From contig NZ_JAKLLH010000006.1 of assembly GCF_023150235.1 (NCBI RefSeq), positions 1 to 64,000 on the forward strand: 64,000 bases of DNA. Direction: 5' to 3'. Each line of letters starts with the position of its first letter. Positions within the stretch are counted from its first letter, which is position 1. The DNA is from Azonexus sp. Lineage in GTDB: Bacteria > Pseudomonadota > Gammaproteobacteria > Burkholderiales > Rhodocyclaceae. The notes below the pieces were generated by a model. It did not search any database. It worked only from the letters and a program-made list of their open reading frames with translations, and was not told the DNA's origin. This document shows positions 1-9,803 of this stretch, in pieces. The translations under genes and the position numbers were made by a program.

Positions 1-138
1 GGATAGCATTCATGGGGCGGGCGTTATGATGTTGGCTTCGAGAACCGCATCATGCCAGAAATGGCCGCCCGCACCTTCCGTTTTTCCACTCCAGAGCGGA
101 AAATCCCGCTCGCAAGCAGCCTTTTGCAAGAGGCTCAA

Positions 139-171
139 ATATGTTGCGATTCTTTCGAAATCGCAACATAT
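139..171. repeat. Perfect 13-bp inverted repeat downstream of integrase
   Basis: Arms ATATGTTGCGATT (139-151) and AATCGCAACATAT (159-171) are perfectly complementary around a 7-base loop. It lies just past the stop of the integrase gene. There is no strong T-run after it on the minus strand, so it may be a weak terminator or a recombination-related structure of the mobile element. The remainder of bases 1-197 shows no convincing gene. Confidence 0.6.
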
Positions 172-197
172 TCAATCAACAGCTTGCCGCCACTCCA

Positions 198-1499
198 TCA
201 AGCTGCAACGTCAGGCTTGATCGGCACAATGTTGCTGTCACCCTTTTTCCACTCGTCCAAAAGGTCGGCCCACTGTTGCATCATTGTGGCTCGATTTTTT
301 AGATAGTCGGCATGGTTGTAGGTGCGGCGTACAGAATTGGGTTCCTCGTGCGCAAGTTGTCGCTCGATCCAATCGGCTGAATAGCCCATTTCATTGAGGC
401 GCGTGCTGCCTGTCGTTCTGGTGGCATGCGGGCTAAACTTTCCGCCCCAGCCGAGGACATTCAGCATTTGCCGGAATGAAGCCGCGACCATCGGTTTGGT
501 GCGGTGGTCACGGTGAGGGAAAAGATGCTTTTTGTCGCCCGTAATAGTCAGCATTCCACGAAGCAACTTTACGGCTTGATGCGGCAAGGGAATCAGATGC
601 TCCTTGCGCTTCTTCATCCGTTCCGGGGGAATACGCCAGATTGCTGCATCAAGGTCGAACTCTGACCATTCCGCTTCCACCACTTCGGAAGGGCGTGCCA
701 GTGTCAGCCACATTAGGTTGAAGGCGCATTGAGTCTGATAGTTGCCGCCGTGCCCGTCGATGTCCAGCAGCAGCTTGCCAATCTCAACCGATGAAAGCGG
801 TCGTTTGTGTTGTGTTTTGTTGGGTGGCAAGGATTTGCGTACCGGATAAACCGGGTCGGAATCCACTCGGAGCGTGGAAGCCGCGAATTCGAAGACGCCG
901 GACATTGTTCGCTTTGCTTCGTTGGCGACGGATATTCCATTGTCGCTTGCTGAGCGTTGCAGAATATTGAGAATGTGTGCAGGAACGATCTGCCGAACTG
1001 GCAGCTTCCCGATATGGGGGAAAACAACGCGCGTCAGCATGTCGAGTCGGCGCTTCTTGGTAATGTCTTCCCAGTCTTTCAGCGCAAGCCATTCTTTGGC
1101 GATGGCTTCAAACGTGTTAGCATGCTCTTGGCCGGTCTGGATTCGATCAAGTCGCTTTTGCTGTGCCGGATGAACGCCCTGCTTGACGAGCTTGCGGGCC
1201 GCTTCAGTTTCTTCCCGCGCTTCCTTGAGCGACAACTCGGGATAGCTGCCCATAGCGTAGCGATTTTCTTTCCCGCCAATCCGATATTTCCAGCGCCACA
1301 ACTTTGAGCCGCCCGGCATCACCTCAAGGTATAAGCCTCCGCCGATGGCAAGTTTGTATGCTTTGGCGGCGGGCTTGGCTGCACGCAAGGCAGCATCGCT
1401 AATTCCCCTCTTGGGGGCACGGACTGCAATGTGAGTGGGGGCATGCTGGAGGTCGCCATCTCCAGTGCTGGTGAGGGTTTCAAGGTTATCAGGGGGCAT
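198..1499 (-). CDS. P4-type tyrosine recombinase / integrase
   Basis: A site-specific integrase of about 433 residues that would catalyse insertion and excision of a genomic island. The N-terminal part has the arm-binding DUF4102 pattern (LRAAKPAAKAYKLAIGGGLY, WRWKYRIGGKENRYAMGSYP). The C-terminal catalytic domain shows the Arg of LARPSEV, the HATRTT box (H-x-x-R), the late His of QLAHEE and the Tyr nucleophile in RRTYNHADY. I chose the ATG at 1499 because GGAGGA sits directly upstream; an ATG 26 codons earlier has no comparable ribosome site. The gene reads away from ychF, so the element it serves probably extends left beyond the window. The catalytic set looks intact. The attachment site is not established; no tRNA gene is close. 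Confidence 0.93.
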   Translation of the reverse strand: MPPDNLETLTSTGDGDLQHAPTHIAVRAPKRGISDAALRAAKPAAKAYKLAIGGGLYLEVMPGGSKLWRWKYRIGGKENRYAMGSYPELSLKEAREETEAARKLVKQGVHPAQQKRLDRIQTGQEHANTFEAIAKEWLALKDWEDITKKRRLDMLTRVVFPHIGKLPVRQIVPAHILNILQRSASDNGISVANEAKRTMSGVFEFAASTLRVDSDPVYPVRKSLPPNKTQHKRPLSSVEIGKLLLDIDGHGGNYQTQCAFNLMWLTLARPSEVVEAEWSEFDLDAAIWRIPPERMKKRKEHLIPLPHQAVKLLRGMLTITGDKKHLFPHRDHRTKPMVAASFRQMLNVLGWGGKFSPHATRTTGSTRLNEMGYSADWIERQLAHEEPNSVRRTYNHADYLKNRATMMQQWADLLDEWKKGDSNIVPIKPDVAA

Positions 1500-1669
1500 G
1501 GTTCCTCCGGTCGGTGGGGGCGCGTTTCCTATATGCCCCAAATCATGCCCCCAGCTTTGCCGGATGTCAATGAACACTCACGAACAAAAGCGGTCATAGA
1601 ATCCTTTATTTTCATGGTGTTATGTGATATTAAAAACATCAGCGAACACCTGAAAACAGCTATTTTGGC

Positions 1670-2761
1670 TCAGACGTTGAACAAGAAGTTCATCACATCA
1701 CCGTCATGCACGACATATTCCTTGCCTTCGGCACGCATCTTCCCGGCTTCCTTGGCGCCAGCTTCGCCCTTGTAGGCGATGAAGTCGGCGAAGGCGATGG
1801 TCTGGGCGCGGATGAAGCCGCGTTCGAAGTCGGTGTGGATGACGCCGGCCGCCTGCGGTGCGGTGTCGCCCTTGTGGATGGTCCAGGCGCGGACTTCCTT
1901 GACCCCGGCGGTGAAGTAGGTCTGCAGGCCGAGCAGCTTGTAGCCGGCGCGGATCAGGCGGTCGAGGCCGGCTTCGGAGAGGCCCATCGAGGCGAGGAAT
2001 TCGACCTTGTCGGCATCTTCGAGGTCGGCGATTTCGGCTTCAATATTGGCGCATAGTGCGACCACTTCGGCACCTTCGGCGGCGGCATGCTGTTGCACGG
2101 CGGTGAGCAGCGGATTGTCGACAAAGCCGGTGTCGGCGACGTTGGTGGCGTAAAGCACCGGCTTGGCGGTGATCAGGCAGAAGGGCTTGAGGCTGGCCCA
2201 TTCTTCCTTCGACAGGTCGAGCGCACGCACCGGCTTGCCCTGGTCGAGTTGGGTCATGCACTTGTCGAGCACGGCGACCAGGATCTTGGCTTCCTTGTCG
2301 CCGGCGTTGGCCGGCTTCTTGTAGCGGTTGAGCGCCTTTTCCACGGTCGACATGTCGGCGAGGGCCAATTCGGTGTCGATCACTTCGATGTCGCGGATCG
2401 GATCGACGCTGCCGGAGACGTGGATTACGTTCGGATCATCGAAGCAGCGCACGACGTGCACGATGGCGTCGGTTTCGCGGATGTTGGCGAGGAACTGGTT
2501 GCCCAGGCCTTCGCCCTTGGAAGCGCCGGCGACCAGACCGGCGATGTCGACGAATTCGACGATGGCCGGCTGGATCTTCTGCGGCTTGACGATTTCCGAG
2601 AGTGCCTTGAGGCGCGGGTCCGGCACTTCAACGATGCCGACGTTCGGCTCGATGGTGCAGAAGGGATAGTTGGCCGCTTCGATGCCGGCCTTGGTCAGGG
2701 CGTTGAACAGGGTGGACTTGCCGACGTTGGGCAGGCCGACGATACCGCATTTGAGAGACAT
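1670..2761 (-). CDS. ychF: Redox-regulated ribosome-binding ATPase/GTPase YchF (OLA1 family)
   Basis: Full-length 363-residue YchF/OLA1 protein, a TRAFAC-class P-loop NTPase that prefers ATP and associates with ribosomes. The start [19 protein letters not shown] carries Walker A; the [11 protein letters not shown] switch I and the [19 protein letters not shown] switch II follow. The C-terminal TGS-like part ends with the family-typical [12 protein letters not shown]. It sits downstream of pth on the same strand, the usual order in beta- and gammaproteobacteria. The integrase lies beyond its 3' end, so the last codons of ychF are a candidate attachment region; that is inference. Confidence 0.98.
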   Translation of the reverse strand: MSLKCGIVGLPNVGKSTLFNALTKAGIEAANYPFCTIEPNVGIVEVPDPRLKALSEIVKPQKIQPAIVEFVDIAGLVAGASKGEGLGNQFLANIRETDAIVHVVRCFDDPNVIHVSGSVDPIRDIEVIDTELALADMSTVEKALNRYKKPANAGDKEAKILVAVLDKCMTQLDQGKPVRALDLSKEEWASLKPFCLITAKPVLYATNVADTGFVDNPLLTAVQQHAAAEGAEVVALCANIEAEIADLEDADKVEFLASMGLSEAGLDRLIRAGYKLLGLQTYFTAGVKEVRAWTIHKGDTAPQAAGVIHTDFERGFIRAQTIAFADFIAYKGEAGAKEAGKMRAEGKEYVVHDGDVMNFLFNV

Positions 2762-2803
2762 GGTGGTTCCTTGTGAGAAAGGTGGCGGGGCGCGGAGTTC
2801 GGT

Positions 2804-3406
2804 CTAGTCGCGACTCGCCGCTTTCGGCGGATGGCTCGCGCCGTGCAATTGTTGTTGGGCGCTGGCGTAGTCGCCGGCGAGAAAGCGGGGCAGGGCCAGC
2901 TGGCAGCGATGCAGGGCTTCGTCGATGGCCGGGACTTCTTCCTTGCGCGGCTGGTGCAGCACGAAATCGGCGACCTGCTGCGCCAGGCCGAGGGTGCGCG
3001 GATGGCCGATACCCAGGCGCAGGCGCCAGAAATTCGGCGTGCCGAGCTTGGCCTGGATGTCCTTGAGCCCGTTGTGGCCGCCGGTGCCGCCGCCCTGCTT
3101 GACGCGGATCGCGCCGGGGGCGAGATCAAGCTCGTCGTGGATGACCAGGATTTCGTCCGGGGTGATCTTGTAGAAATTGGCCAGCGCAGCCACCGCCTGG
3201 CCCGAGCGGTTCATGAAGGTGGTCGGCTGCAGCAGCCAGAGTTCGCCGCTGCGTCCGGCCTTGCCGTAAAACTTGCTCTGCACGGCGAGTTCGACGCGCA
3301 GTTCGGCCGCGATACGGTCGACCAGCCAGAAACCGACATTATGGCGAGTGGCTTCGTATTCCGGTCCGGGGTTGCCGAGGCCGACGATCAGGCGGGGTGC
3401 GAGCAT
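2804..3406 (-). CDS. pth: Peptidyl-tRNA hydrolase
   Basis: 200-residue Pth that cleaves peptidyl-tRNA released from stalled ribosomes. Family signature [20 protein letters not shown] includes the catalytic His of [14 protein letters not shown] and HDELDLAPG with its catalytic Asp, and [13 protein letters not shown] follow. The frame is open 33 codons further upstream, but similarity to Pth begins at [14 protein letters not shown], so the ATG at 3406 is taken as start. It lies between rplY and ychF, all on the minus strand. The C-terminal tail after the HQPRKEE segment is low in conservation, as is normal for the family. Confidence 0.98.
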   Translation of the reverse strand: MLAPRLIVGLGNPGPEYEATRHNVGFWLVDRIAAELRVELAVQSKFYGKAGRSGELWLLQPTTFMNRSGQAVAALANFYKITPDEILVIHDELDLAPGAIRVKQGGGTGGHNGLKDIQAKLGTPNFWRLRLGIGHPRTLGLAQQVADFVLHQPRKEEVPAIDEALHRCQLALPRFLAGDYASAQQQLHGASHPPKAASRD

Positions 3407-3570
3407 GCGGGATTCTTTTCGTTCCGAGAGGAAACACCGGGGAGTAATGACGACAGGAGTGCCGATGTGCGGGATATTCAGCAGCAGCACATGAAGAAAT
3501 GGCAAGCCGACGGCATCTGGCGCAACGGAGGAAACAGCGCGACCAAGACCCGAAGGATGATCCTAATTGA

Positions 3571-3608
3571 CAAAAAGCCGCCGGCGGCGATCACCGGCGG
3601 CGGCTTTC
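3571..3608 (-). terminator. Rho-independent terminator after rplY
   Basis: A GC-rich stem (GCCGCCG at 3577 pairing with CGGCGGC at 3598) is followed on the minus strand by a five-T run. It lies 20 bases past the rplY stop codon and separates rplY from pth. Confidence 0.8.
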
Positions 3609-3626
3609 CTGGTTTGCGCGCGAGAC

Positions 3627-4217
3627 TTACTCGGCGGCGCCCTCTTCCTCAGCACCGCCCTTGCCGACGATACCGACAACAACACCATCATCGCCATGAG
3701 TAATGGCCTTGACGCCGGCCGGCAGCTTGAGCTGGGAAACGTGGATGCTGTCGCCAGCCTTCAGGGCGCCGAGGTCAACTTCGACGAATTCCGGCAGGTC
3801 CTTGGCCAGGCACTGGATTTCCAGTTCGGTCATGACGTGGTTGACCAGGCCGCCGGACAGCTTGACGCCCGGAGCGGTTTCTTCGTTGATGAAGTGCAGC
3901 GGCACCTTGATGTGCAGCTCGTGGGTAGCGTCGACGCGCTGGAAGTCGACGTGATGCACGCGCAGCTTGTAGGCGTGCGTCTGGTAATCGCGCAGCAGGA
4001 CTTGTTCCTTCTTGCCATCGACGGAGATGTTGATGATGGCGGAGTGGAAGGCTTCCTTGCGCAGCTGCAGGTAGATTTCGTTGTGGTCCATTTCAATCAT
4101 CACCGGGGCAACTTCGCCACCGTAGATGATGCCCGGAACCTTACCGCTGCGGCGCAGGCGGCGGCTCGCACTCGTTCCCTGCACTTGACGCGGTTGAGCA
4201 TTCAGATCGAATTGCAT
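3627..4217 (-). CDS. rplY: Large ribosomal subunit protein bL25 (long Ctc form)
   Basis: 196-residue bL25 with the C-terminal TL5/Ctc extension; binds 5S rRNA in the large subunit. The start [20 protein letters not shown] and [13 protein letters not shown] are typical of the family, followed by the beta-barrel domain and a second domain ending in an acidic EEEGAAE tail. The frame is open 81 codons upstream, but that part is the intergenic region before prs, and the ATG at 4217 has GGAGT at the right distance. The prs-rplY gap (4218-4344) holds a nested hairpin (TTGAGC/GCTCAA at about 4295-4316, flanked by GTTGCC/GGGCAAC), possibly a processing or regulatory structure. Confidence 0.97.
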   Translation of the reverse strand: MQFDLNAQPRQVQGTSASRRLRRSGKVPGIIYGGEVAPVMIEMDHNEIYLQLRKEAFHSAIINISVDGKKEQVLLRDYQTHAYKLRVHHVDFQRVDATHELHIKVPLHFINEETAPGVKLSGGLVNHVMTELEIQCLAKDLPEFVEVDLGALKAGDSIHVSQLKLPAGVKAITHGDDGVVVGIVGKGGAEEEGAAE

Positions 4218-4344
4218 TGCAATACTCCAGATTGGATTCCCGACCCGCGACCAGGTCAGGAGGGTTGAAAAACAGGGTTCAGGATCCAGTTGCCTAGGAT
4301 TTTGAGCTACATGCTCAAGCCCCTGGGCAACTCGATCCAGGGGT

Positions 4345-5295
4345 TCAGTCGATGAACAGCGACGAGACCGAGTCGTCGTTGCTGATACGGCGTATGGTTT
4401 CGGCCATGAGTTCGGCGACCGACAGCTGGCGGATGCGCGGGCTGGCGGCGGCGTCGTCACGCAGGGTGATGGTGTCGGTAACGACCAGCGCGTCGAGGTC
4501 GGAGGTATTCACCCGCTCGACCGCCGGGCCCGACAGCACCGGGTGGGTACAGTAGGCGACGACCTGCTTGGCGCCGTGCTGCTTGAGCGCGGTGGCGGCC
4601 TTGCACAGGGTGCCGGCGGTGTCGACCATGTCGTCCATGATGATGCAGGTGCGGCCTTCGACTTCGCCGATGATGTTCATCACTTCCGAGACGTTGGCCT
4701 TCGGGCGGCGCTTATCGATGATCGCCAGATCGCATTCGAGGCGCTTGGCCAGCGAACGGGCGCGGACCACACCGCCGTGATCGGGAGAGACCACCATCGG
4801 GTTTTCGTAATTCTGCTTCTTGATGTCTTCGAGCAGGATCGGCAGGGCGTAGATGTTATCGACCGGGATGTCGAAGAAGCCCTGGATCTGTTCGGCGTGC
4901 AGGTCCATGGTCAGCACGCGGTCGACGCCGGCGGCGACCAGCATGTTGGCGACCAGCTTGGCCGCGATCGGCACGCGCGACGAACGCGAGCGGCGATCCT
5001 GGCGGGCGTAGCCGAAGTACGGGATCGAAGCGGTGATGCGACCGGCCGAGGCGCGCTTGAGCGCATCGACGACGACCAGCAGTTCCATCAGGTTGTCGTT
5101 GGTCGGTGCCGAGGTCGATTGCAGCACGAAGATATCGCGACCGCGGACGTGCTCCTGGATTTCGACGCTGACTTCGCCGTCCGAGAAGCGGCCGACGTTG
5201 GCGCGTCCGAGATCGACATTGAGGTGTTTGGCGACCGCTTCGCCCAGTTTCGGGTTGGCGTTGCCGGTGAAGACCATCAAGCTGTTGTAAGCCAT
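4345..5295 (-). CDS. prs: Ribose-phosphate pyrophosphokinase
   Basis: 316 residues, standard class I PRPP synthetase, converting ribose 5-phosphate and ATP into PRPP for nucleotides, His, Trp and NAD. Visible motifs: [20 protein letters not shown] at the N-terminus, [33 protein letters not shown] ATP loop, [17 protein letters not shown] and the PRPP-binding [14 protein letters not shown] near residues 219-232. The ATG at 5295 matches the family N-terminus; the upstream in-frame ATG would add 17 unrelated residues. Neighbours (tRNA-Gln and ispE upstream, rplY downstream) are the conserved order. Confidence 0.98.
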   Translation of the reverse strand: MAYNSLMVFTGNANPKLGEAVAKHLNVDLGRANVGRFSDGEVSVEIQEHVRGRDIFVLQSTSAPTNDNLMELLVVVDALKRASAGRITASIPYFGYARQDRRSRSSRVPIAAKLVANMLVAAGVDRVLTMDLHAEQIQGFFDIPVDNIYALPILLEDIKKQNYENPMVVSPDHGGVVRARSLAKRLECDLAIIDKRRPKANVSEVMNIIGEVEGRTCIIMDDMVDTAGTLCKAATALKQHGAKQVVAYCTHPVLSGPAVERVNTSDLDALVVTDTITLRDDAAASPRIRQLSVAELMAETIRRISNDDSVSSLFID

Positions 5296-5384
5296 GAGCA
5301 GATCCCAGGATTCATTCAGGACGTCGGCGTAAAACCGCGGACACAATGAAATTCGGGCAGGCTATGGGCCTGCCCGAAGGAAAC

Positions 5385-5461
5385 TGGCTGGGGAAGAAGG
5401 ATTCGAACCTTCGAATGCCGGAATCAAAATCCGGTGCCTTGACCAACTTGGCGACTCCCCA
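5385..5461 (-). tRNA. tRNA-Gln (anticodon TTG)
   Basis: A complete cloverleaf can be read on the minus strand: acceptor TGGGGAG pairs with CTTCCCCA, the anticodon stem CCGGA/TCCGG encloses the loop TTTTGAT with anticodon TTG (5425-5427), and the T-arm GAAGGTTCGAATCCTTC is perfect. CCA is encoded at the 3' end (5385-5387). It lies between ispE and prs, its usual place in betaproteobacteria. Confidence 0.97.
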
Positions 5462-5539
5462 GTTGTTTCGTCAGTTGCGTTTGCTTGCTGACGAGGCGCG
5501 CATATTAGCTAGCCGTTTCGATCTTGTCTACTGTTTTTT

Positions 5540-6445
5540 TCAAAATACTGAATTCGCCTGGCTGGCAGGGACCGTCTCGACGGCCGTCGGCAGGTCGGCC
5601 AGGGGGTGTCGGGCCAGCCCGTCGGCCACCCAGCTTTGCTCTGCGGTGCCGAGCCGGGCCTGGGCTTGTTCGGCCTCGGCGCGGCTGGTGAAAGCGGCAA
5701 ACAGGCAGGCGCCGGAGCCGGTCATCAAGGCTTTCGGTGCAATCCGGCGCAGCCGTTCGAGGCTGGCGGCGACCGCCGGGAAATTTTGGCAGGCAACCGT
5801 TTCCAGGTCGTTGCCACCGATTCCCGGGCACCAGTCGCCGGGGCGTAGCAGCGGGGTGTCGCGGCGTAGTTCCGGGGCGCTGAAAATGCTGGCGGTCGGG
5901 ACCTGGGCCGGTGGGCGGACGACCAGGTAGCAAGCTGGCGGCAGGTCGAGGTCGGTGAATTGTTCGCCGACACCTTCGGCAAAGGCGTTGTGGCCGTGCA
6001 CGAAGATCGGCACATCGGCGCCCAGCGGCAGGCCGATGACTTCCAGTTGTCGACGCGAGAGTCCGGTTTGCCAGAGATGATTGAGCGCCAGCAGCACGGT
6101 CGCCGCGTCGGAGCTGCCGCCACCGAGGCCGCCGCCCATCGGCAGGTGCTTGTCGAGGCTGATCTCGGCGCCCTGCGTGCAGCCGCTGGCGGCTTGCAGG
6201 CGGCGCGCGGCGCGCACGCACAGGTCGTCCGCGGGGGCGACGCCGGGTGTCGGCGTGGTCAGGACGATCTGTCCGTCGGCGCGCGGGCTGAAGCGCAGGC
6301 GGTCGTGCAGGTCGATGAAGCGGAAAACGGTTTGCAACAGGTGGTAGCCGTCGGGGCGGCGGCCGACCACGTGCAGGAACAGATTGAGTTTGGCCGGCGC
6401 CGGCCAGACGCGGTGCCAGTCGGGGGCGTCGGTAGCGACGGTCAC
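5540..6445 (-). CDS. ispE: 4-diphosphocytidyl-2-C-methyl-D-erythritol kinase
   Basis: 301-residue GHMP kinase of the MEP isoprenoid pathway, phosphorylating CDP-ME at the 2-hydroxyl. Signatures are PAPAKLNLFLHVVGRRPDGY near the start, the glycine-rich ATP loop LPMGGGLGGGSSDAATVL, and MTGSGACLFAAF near the C-terminus. The start is the GTG at 6445, which overlaps the lolB stop as GTGA; reading the longer open frame would put it through lolB. Translationally coupled to lolB. The Asp of GGGSSDAA and Lys of PAPAKLN, both catalytic in the family, are present. Confidence 0.97.
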   Translation of the reverse strand: MTVATDAPDWHRVWPAPAKLNLFLHVVGRRPDGYHLLQTVFRFIDLHDRLRFSPRADGQIVLTTPTPGVAPADDLCVRAARRLQAASGCTQGAEISLDKHLPMGGGLGGGSSDAATVLLALNHLWQTGLSRRQLEVIGLPLGADVPIFVHGHNAFAEGVGEQFTDLDLPPACYLVVRPPAQVPTASIFSAPELRRDTPLLRPGDWCPGIGGNDLETVACQNFPAVAASLERLRRIAPKALMTGSGACLFAAFTSRAEAEQAQARLGTAEQSWVADGLARHPLADLPTAVETVPASQANSVF

Positions 6446-7020
6446 GGATCGGTTCTCCAGGTTTCGAGGCGCAGGCGCAGGTCGATTTCCTGTTCGGCGT
6501 CGAGATAGCGCAGGTCGAGCCGGGTCGGCAGTGCCTCCGGATCGGCGTCGGCGTAGGTGTAGCGGATCTGCCAGCCGTTTTCGGCGATCTGCAGCGGTCG
6601 ACCGTGGATGTCGGTTTCCCGCGCCTGGCCGCGTGCCCGCAGCCAGTCGGCCAGGCGGCGCAGCGGCAGGTTCTGCCCGGTGACTTCGCGGAGCAGTGCT
6701 TCGCCGTCGGCGGCCGAGTATTCGCGGCCGTCGTCGGTATGCAGCCGGCTGCCGTTGGCGGCAATCTCGACCTCGGCGATGCCCTGGCCGAGCGGCGTCA
6801 TCAACAGGATCGTTTCGCGCGTCCGGGTGTAATGTTTCCACAGCAGGCGGCCGCTGGCCTGTTGCGCCGCCTGGCCGTTGCTGCGGCTGTTCAGGGCAAA
6901 GCGGCCTTCGACGGCAAAGGCGTCGATGCGGTTGCGTGGCGGCAGCGGGGCATCCGCCGGCGGCAGGGTGGTGCAGCCGGTGCCGAGCAGCGCGGCCAAG
7001 GCCAGCAGGCGCCGGATCAA
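6442..7020 (-). CDS. lolB: Outer-membrane lipoprotein receptor LolB
   Basis: 192 residues with a lipoprotein signal (RRLLALAALLGTGCTT, modified Cys about residue 16). LolB takes lipoproteins from LolA and inserts them in the outer membrane. After the lipobox the sequence shows the LolB pattern: IDAFAVEGRFAL, then LLWKHYTRTRETILLMTPLG and a C-terminal IRYTYAD strand. It overlaps the TPR gene upstream (ATGA) and ispE downstream (GTGA), so the three genes are probably cotranscribed. LolB is poorly conserved; position and lipobox support the call. Confidence 0.9.
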   Translation of the reverse strand: MIRRLLALAALLGTGCTTLPPADAPLPPRNRIDAFAVEGRFALNSRSNGQAAQQASGRLLWKHYTRTRETILLMTPLGQGIAEVEIAANGSRLHTDDGREYSAADGEALLREVTGQNLPLRRLADWLRARGQARETDIHGRPLQIAENGWQIRYTYADADPEALPTRLDLRYLDAEQEIDLRLRLETWRTDP

Positions 7021-8723
7021 GGCTGCAGTTTGCGCAGCGTGTTGCGCAGTACGTCGTTGTCCGGGTGTTGCTGGCTGGCTTCGCGCAGCAGGCGGCTGGC
7101 CTCGTCACGGTGGTTGAGGACCCAGAGCACTTCGGCCAGATGGGCGGCGATTTCCGGATCGGCCTTCAGCGCGTGCGCCCGTTCGAGCAATTCGCGCGCC
7201 AGCTGCAGCTCACCGCGACGGAAGTGCACCCAACCGAGGCTGTCCATGATGAAGGGATCGTCGGGGGCCAGAGCCAGGGCGCGAGCGATCAGGGTGTGCG
7301 CTTCTTCCAGACGAATGTTGCGCTCGGCCCAGGAATAACCAAGCGCATTCAGCGCGTGGGCGTGGTCGGGCTTGACGCTGAGTAGATGCTGCAGACGGTT
7401 TTCCAGCTGGTCGTGGCGACCAAGCCGCTCGCTGAGCAGCGCCGCCTCATAGAGCAGCTCGGTATTGTCCGGACTTCGCGCCAGTGCACTCTCGATCAGG
7501 GCCAGAGCCTCCTCGTTCTGCCGTGCCTCGCGCAGGAGCTGGGCCTCGGCGAGCAGTAACTGCGTGCGCTCACTGCTGTTGGCACTGCGCGTTTCGCGCA
7601 GCAGCGCCCTCGCCTCCTCCGGCTTGCCTTGCTGCCAGAGCAGTTGGGCCATGCGCGAACGCGCCACCAGGTATTGCTCCCCCTGGGTCACCTGTCCGAA
7701 GTGCCGGGCCGCAACATCCGCTTGCTGACGGTCGAGAGCCAGCTGACCAAGGAAAAAATGCACCGTGCTCTTGTCGGGGAATTCGGTTTGCAGGAGATGC
7801 TCAAGCTGTCTGCGCCCGGTCTCGCCATCCCCCTGTTGCAGCGCCAGAATGGCGACCGGATAGATGATTTCCGGGCTGTCGGGATGCTCCTGCAGCAGGC
7901 GATTGAAGTGCGCTCGCGCCTCCTCGTAACGACGGACGCTCACCAGCAGGCGAGCCAGGGTCATGCGGGCATCGCGCAGCGATGGATTGCGGCCGACGAA
8001 TTCGAGCAGCGTGGCCGTGGCCTGCTCCGGGGAAATTTCGGCCTGCAGTTGGGTACGCATGAGCGCCGCAGCCTCCCAGTCGGTACGCAAGGCCAGCGCC
8101 TGCTCGACTTCGTCGAGTGCGCGCAGCCGGTCGCCGGCGGTCGCGGCGGCCTGAGCCATGGCGAAGCGCCCTTCCGGTAGATCGCGGTAAGGCGCGCTGA
8201 CACGGTCGACCAGCTGTTGTACGGCTTTTTTGTCCGGATGGCGGAGCAGCATCCGGTTCAGGTGCATCAGGTTGCCACCGAGATTGGCCTTGTCCTGCTC
8301 GAGCAGTACGCTCAGCTGCGGCGCCAGTTCATCGAGACGATTGGCCAGCACCAGAAGCGAGGAGCGGGTCTGGCGGGCACGCTGGGAATCCGGTTCGACT
8401 TCCAGCCAGAGATCGGAAAGTGCCAACGCACGATCGAACTGGCGGGCAAATCCGGCGATCTCGACGGCACGGGCAATGACCTTCGGGTCGCGCGAACGCT
8501 GCGCCAGATCGCTCCAGGCGTCAAGAGCGAGGCGGACATCGCCGCGCTGCAGCGCCATTTCGCCCAGCAGGGTCTGAAAAACCGTGCGCGCCAGCACATC
8601 CTCGCCCCTGGGCACGGGCTTGCGTAGTGCCGGCTTGGCGGGGGGATCGCCATTGGCCAGGGCATTGCCGTGGAACAGGGGCAGAGCGAGGGCAAGAACG
8701 GTAACGAGGTGCTTCGGCGACAT
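7017..8723 (-). CDS. Exported tetratricopeptide-repeat protein
   Basis: 568 residues. The N-terminus (SPKHLVTVLALALPLFHGNA, then LANGDPP) is a cleavable Sec signal. The rest is almost entirely TPR-like helical repeats, for example RDPKVIARAVEIAGFARQFD, RYEEARAHFNRLLQEHPDSP and PDHAHALNALGYSWAERNIR, so it probably acts as a periplasmic scaffold. Similar TPR proteins regularly precede lolB-ispE in betaproteobacteria, and coupling to lolB (ATGA overlap) suggests a part in envelope assembly, but the function is not known. The ATG at 8723 is chosen because the open frame upstream of it does not resemble a signal peptide. Confidence 0.9.
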   Translation of the reverse strand: MSPKHLVTVLALALPLFHGNALANGDPPAKPALRKPVPRGEDVLARTVFQTLLGEMALQRGDVRLALDAWSDLAQRSRDPKVIARAVEIAGFARQFDRALALSDLWLEVEPDSQRARQTRSSLLVLANRLDELAPQLSVLLEQDKANLGGNLMHLNRMLLRHPDKKAVQQLVDRVSAPYRDLPEGRFAMAQAAATAGDRLRALDEVEQALALRTDWEAAALMRTQLQAEISPEQATATLLEFVGRNPSLRDARMTLARLLVSVRRYEEARAHFNRLLQEHPDSPEIIYPVAILALQQGDGETGRRQLEHLLQTEFPDKSTVHFFLGQLALDRQQADVAARHFGQVTQGEQYLVARSRMAQLLWQQGKPEEARALLRETRSANSSERTQLLLAEAQLLREARQNEEALALIESALARSPDNTELLYEAALLSERLGRHDQLENRLQHLLSVKPDHAHALNALGYSWAERNIRLEEAHTLIARALALAPDDPFIMDSLGWVHFRRGELQLARELLERAHALKADPEIAAHLAEVLWVLNHRDEASRLLREASQQHPDNDVLRNTLRKLQP

Positions 8724-8878
8724 GAAAGTCTTTCGTGGGCGGGCAGGGTGTTCGTTAGAGCAGAAAAACCACGCAAGGTTTGCGATGTTACCGTGAACCG
8801 TGGGCAAAGATGCCTTTGCCGGCTTGACTTTACAATGGCCGCACGGCGCCTGGCCGGCGCACAAAAAAGGAGGATGAC

Positions 8879-9712
8879 ATGCCTGAATTGCCGGAAGTGG
8901 AAGTCTGCCGCCGCGGCATCGAGCCAGAATTGCTCGGACAGACCGTGCTGGGCGTGACGATCCGCACGCCACGGCTGCGCCAGCCGATTCCACCCGAATT
9001 GGCGGCCTGTCTGCCGGGTTGCCGCATCGACGCGGTGCGCCGGCGCGGCAAATACCTGCTCATCGACTGCCACCGCGACGATCTGCGCGGCAGCCTGATC
9101 ATCCACCTCGGAATGTCCGGGAATCTGCGTTTCGTACCGCCGGAGCAGCCTCCTGGCCGGCACGACCATTTCGACCTCCAGCTGCCGACACAAAACCTGC
9201 GTCTGGCCGACCCCAGGCGTTTCGGCCTCATTGCCTGGCAAGCGGGGCATCCCGAGGCCTGCGAAGCACACCCGCTGCTGGCGACACAAGGTATCGAGCC
9301 CCTGTCCGGGGCATTCACGGTCGACTGGCTGCAGGCGGCCATTTCACGGCGCGCTTCCCCGATCAAGCCGGTGCTGATGGACAGCCACCTGGTGGTCGGC
9401 ATCGGCAACATCTACGCCTCCGAAAGCCTCTTTCGCGCCGCCATCTCTCCCCTGCGCGCCGCCAACCGGATTGCCGCCCGGCACCTCGACGGGCTGGTGA
9501 GCGCAATCCGGGCGACGCTTTCCGACGCCATTGCCGCCGGCGGCAGCAGCATCCGCGACTACGTACATAGCGACGGTGGCGCCGGCTGCTTCCAGCTTCA
9601 GGTCGCCGTTTATGGTCGCACCGACGAGGACTGCCCCCGCTGCGGCGGGCGTATCCGGCAAATCCGCCAGGCTGGTCGCAGCACCTACTACTGCCCGGAT
9701 TGTCAGGATTAG
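8879..9712 (+). CDS. mutM: Formamidopyrimidine-DNA glycosylase (Fpg)
   Basis: 277-residue bifunctional glycosylase/AP lyase that removes 8-oxoguanine. The catalytic N-terminal Pro-Glu is present in MPELPEVEVCRRGIEP, as are the H2TH region (VLMDSHLVVGIGNIYASES with the Asn-containing NIYASE) and the C-terminal zinc finger CPRCGG...YYCPDCQ with four Cys. A strong ribosome site (AAGGAGG, 8867-8873) precedes the ATG. Monocistronic by appearance, divergent from the TPR-lolB-ispE genes. Confidence 0.98.
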   Translation: MPELPEVEVCRRGIEPELLGQTVLGVTIRTPRLRQPIPPELAACLPGCRIDAVRRRGKYLLIDCHRDDLRGSLIIHLGMSGNLRFVPPEQPPGRHDHFDLQLPTQNLRLADPRRFGLIAWQAGHPEACEAHPLLATQGIEPLSGAFTVDWLQAAISRRASPIKPVLMDSHLVVGIGNIYASESLFRAAISPLRAANRIAARHLDGLVSAIRATLSDAIAAGGSSIRDYVHSDGGAGCFQLQVAVYGRTDEDCPRCGGRIRQIRQAGRSTYYCPDCQD

Positions 9713-9803
9713 TCGCCACGGGCGTCCGGCAATCGCGAGCCAGGCAAACGTGGTGCCAGCTGCCGCCGGGGCAAGAACGGCATGGCACCCGGCTTCCGGC
9801 GGC

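Noticed and set aside
5385..5461. tRNA-Gln as attachment site of the integrase
   Set aside because: It lies almost 4 kb away with intact housekeeping genes between, and no repeat of its 3' end was seen near the integrase.
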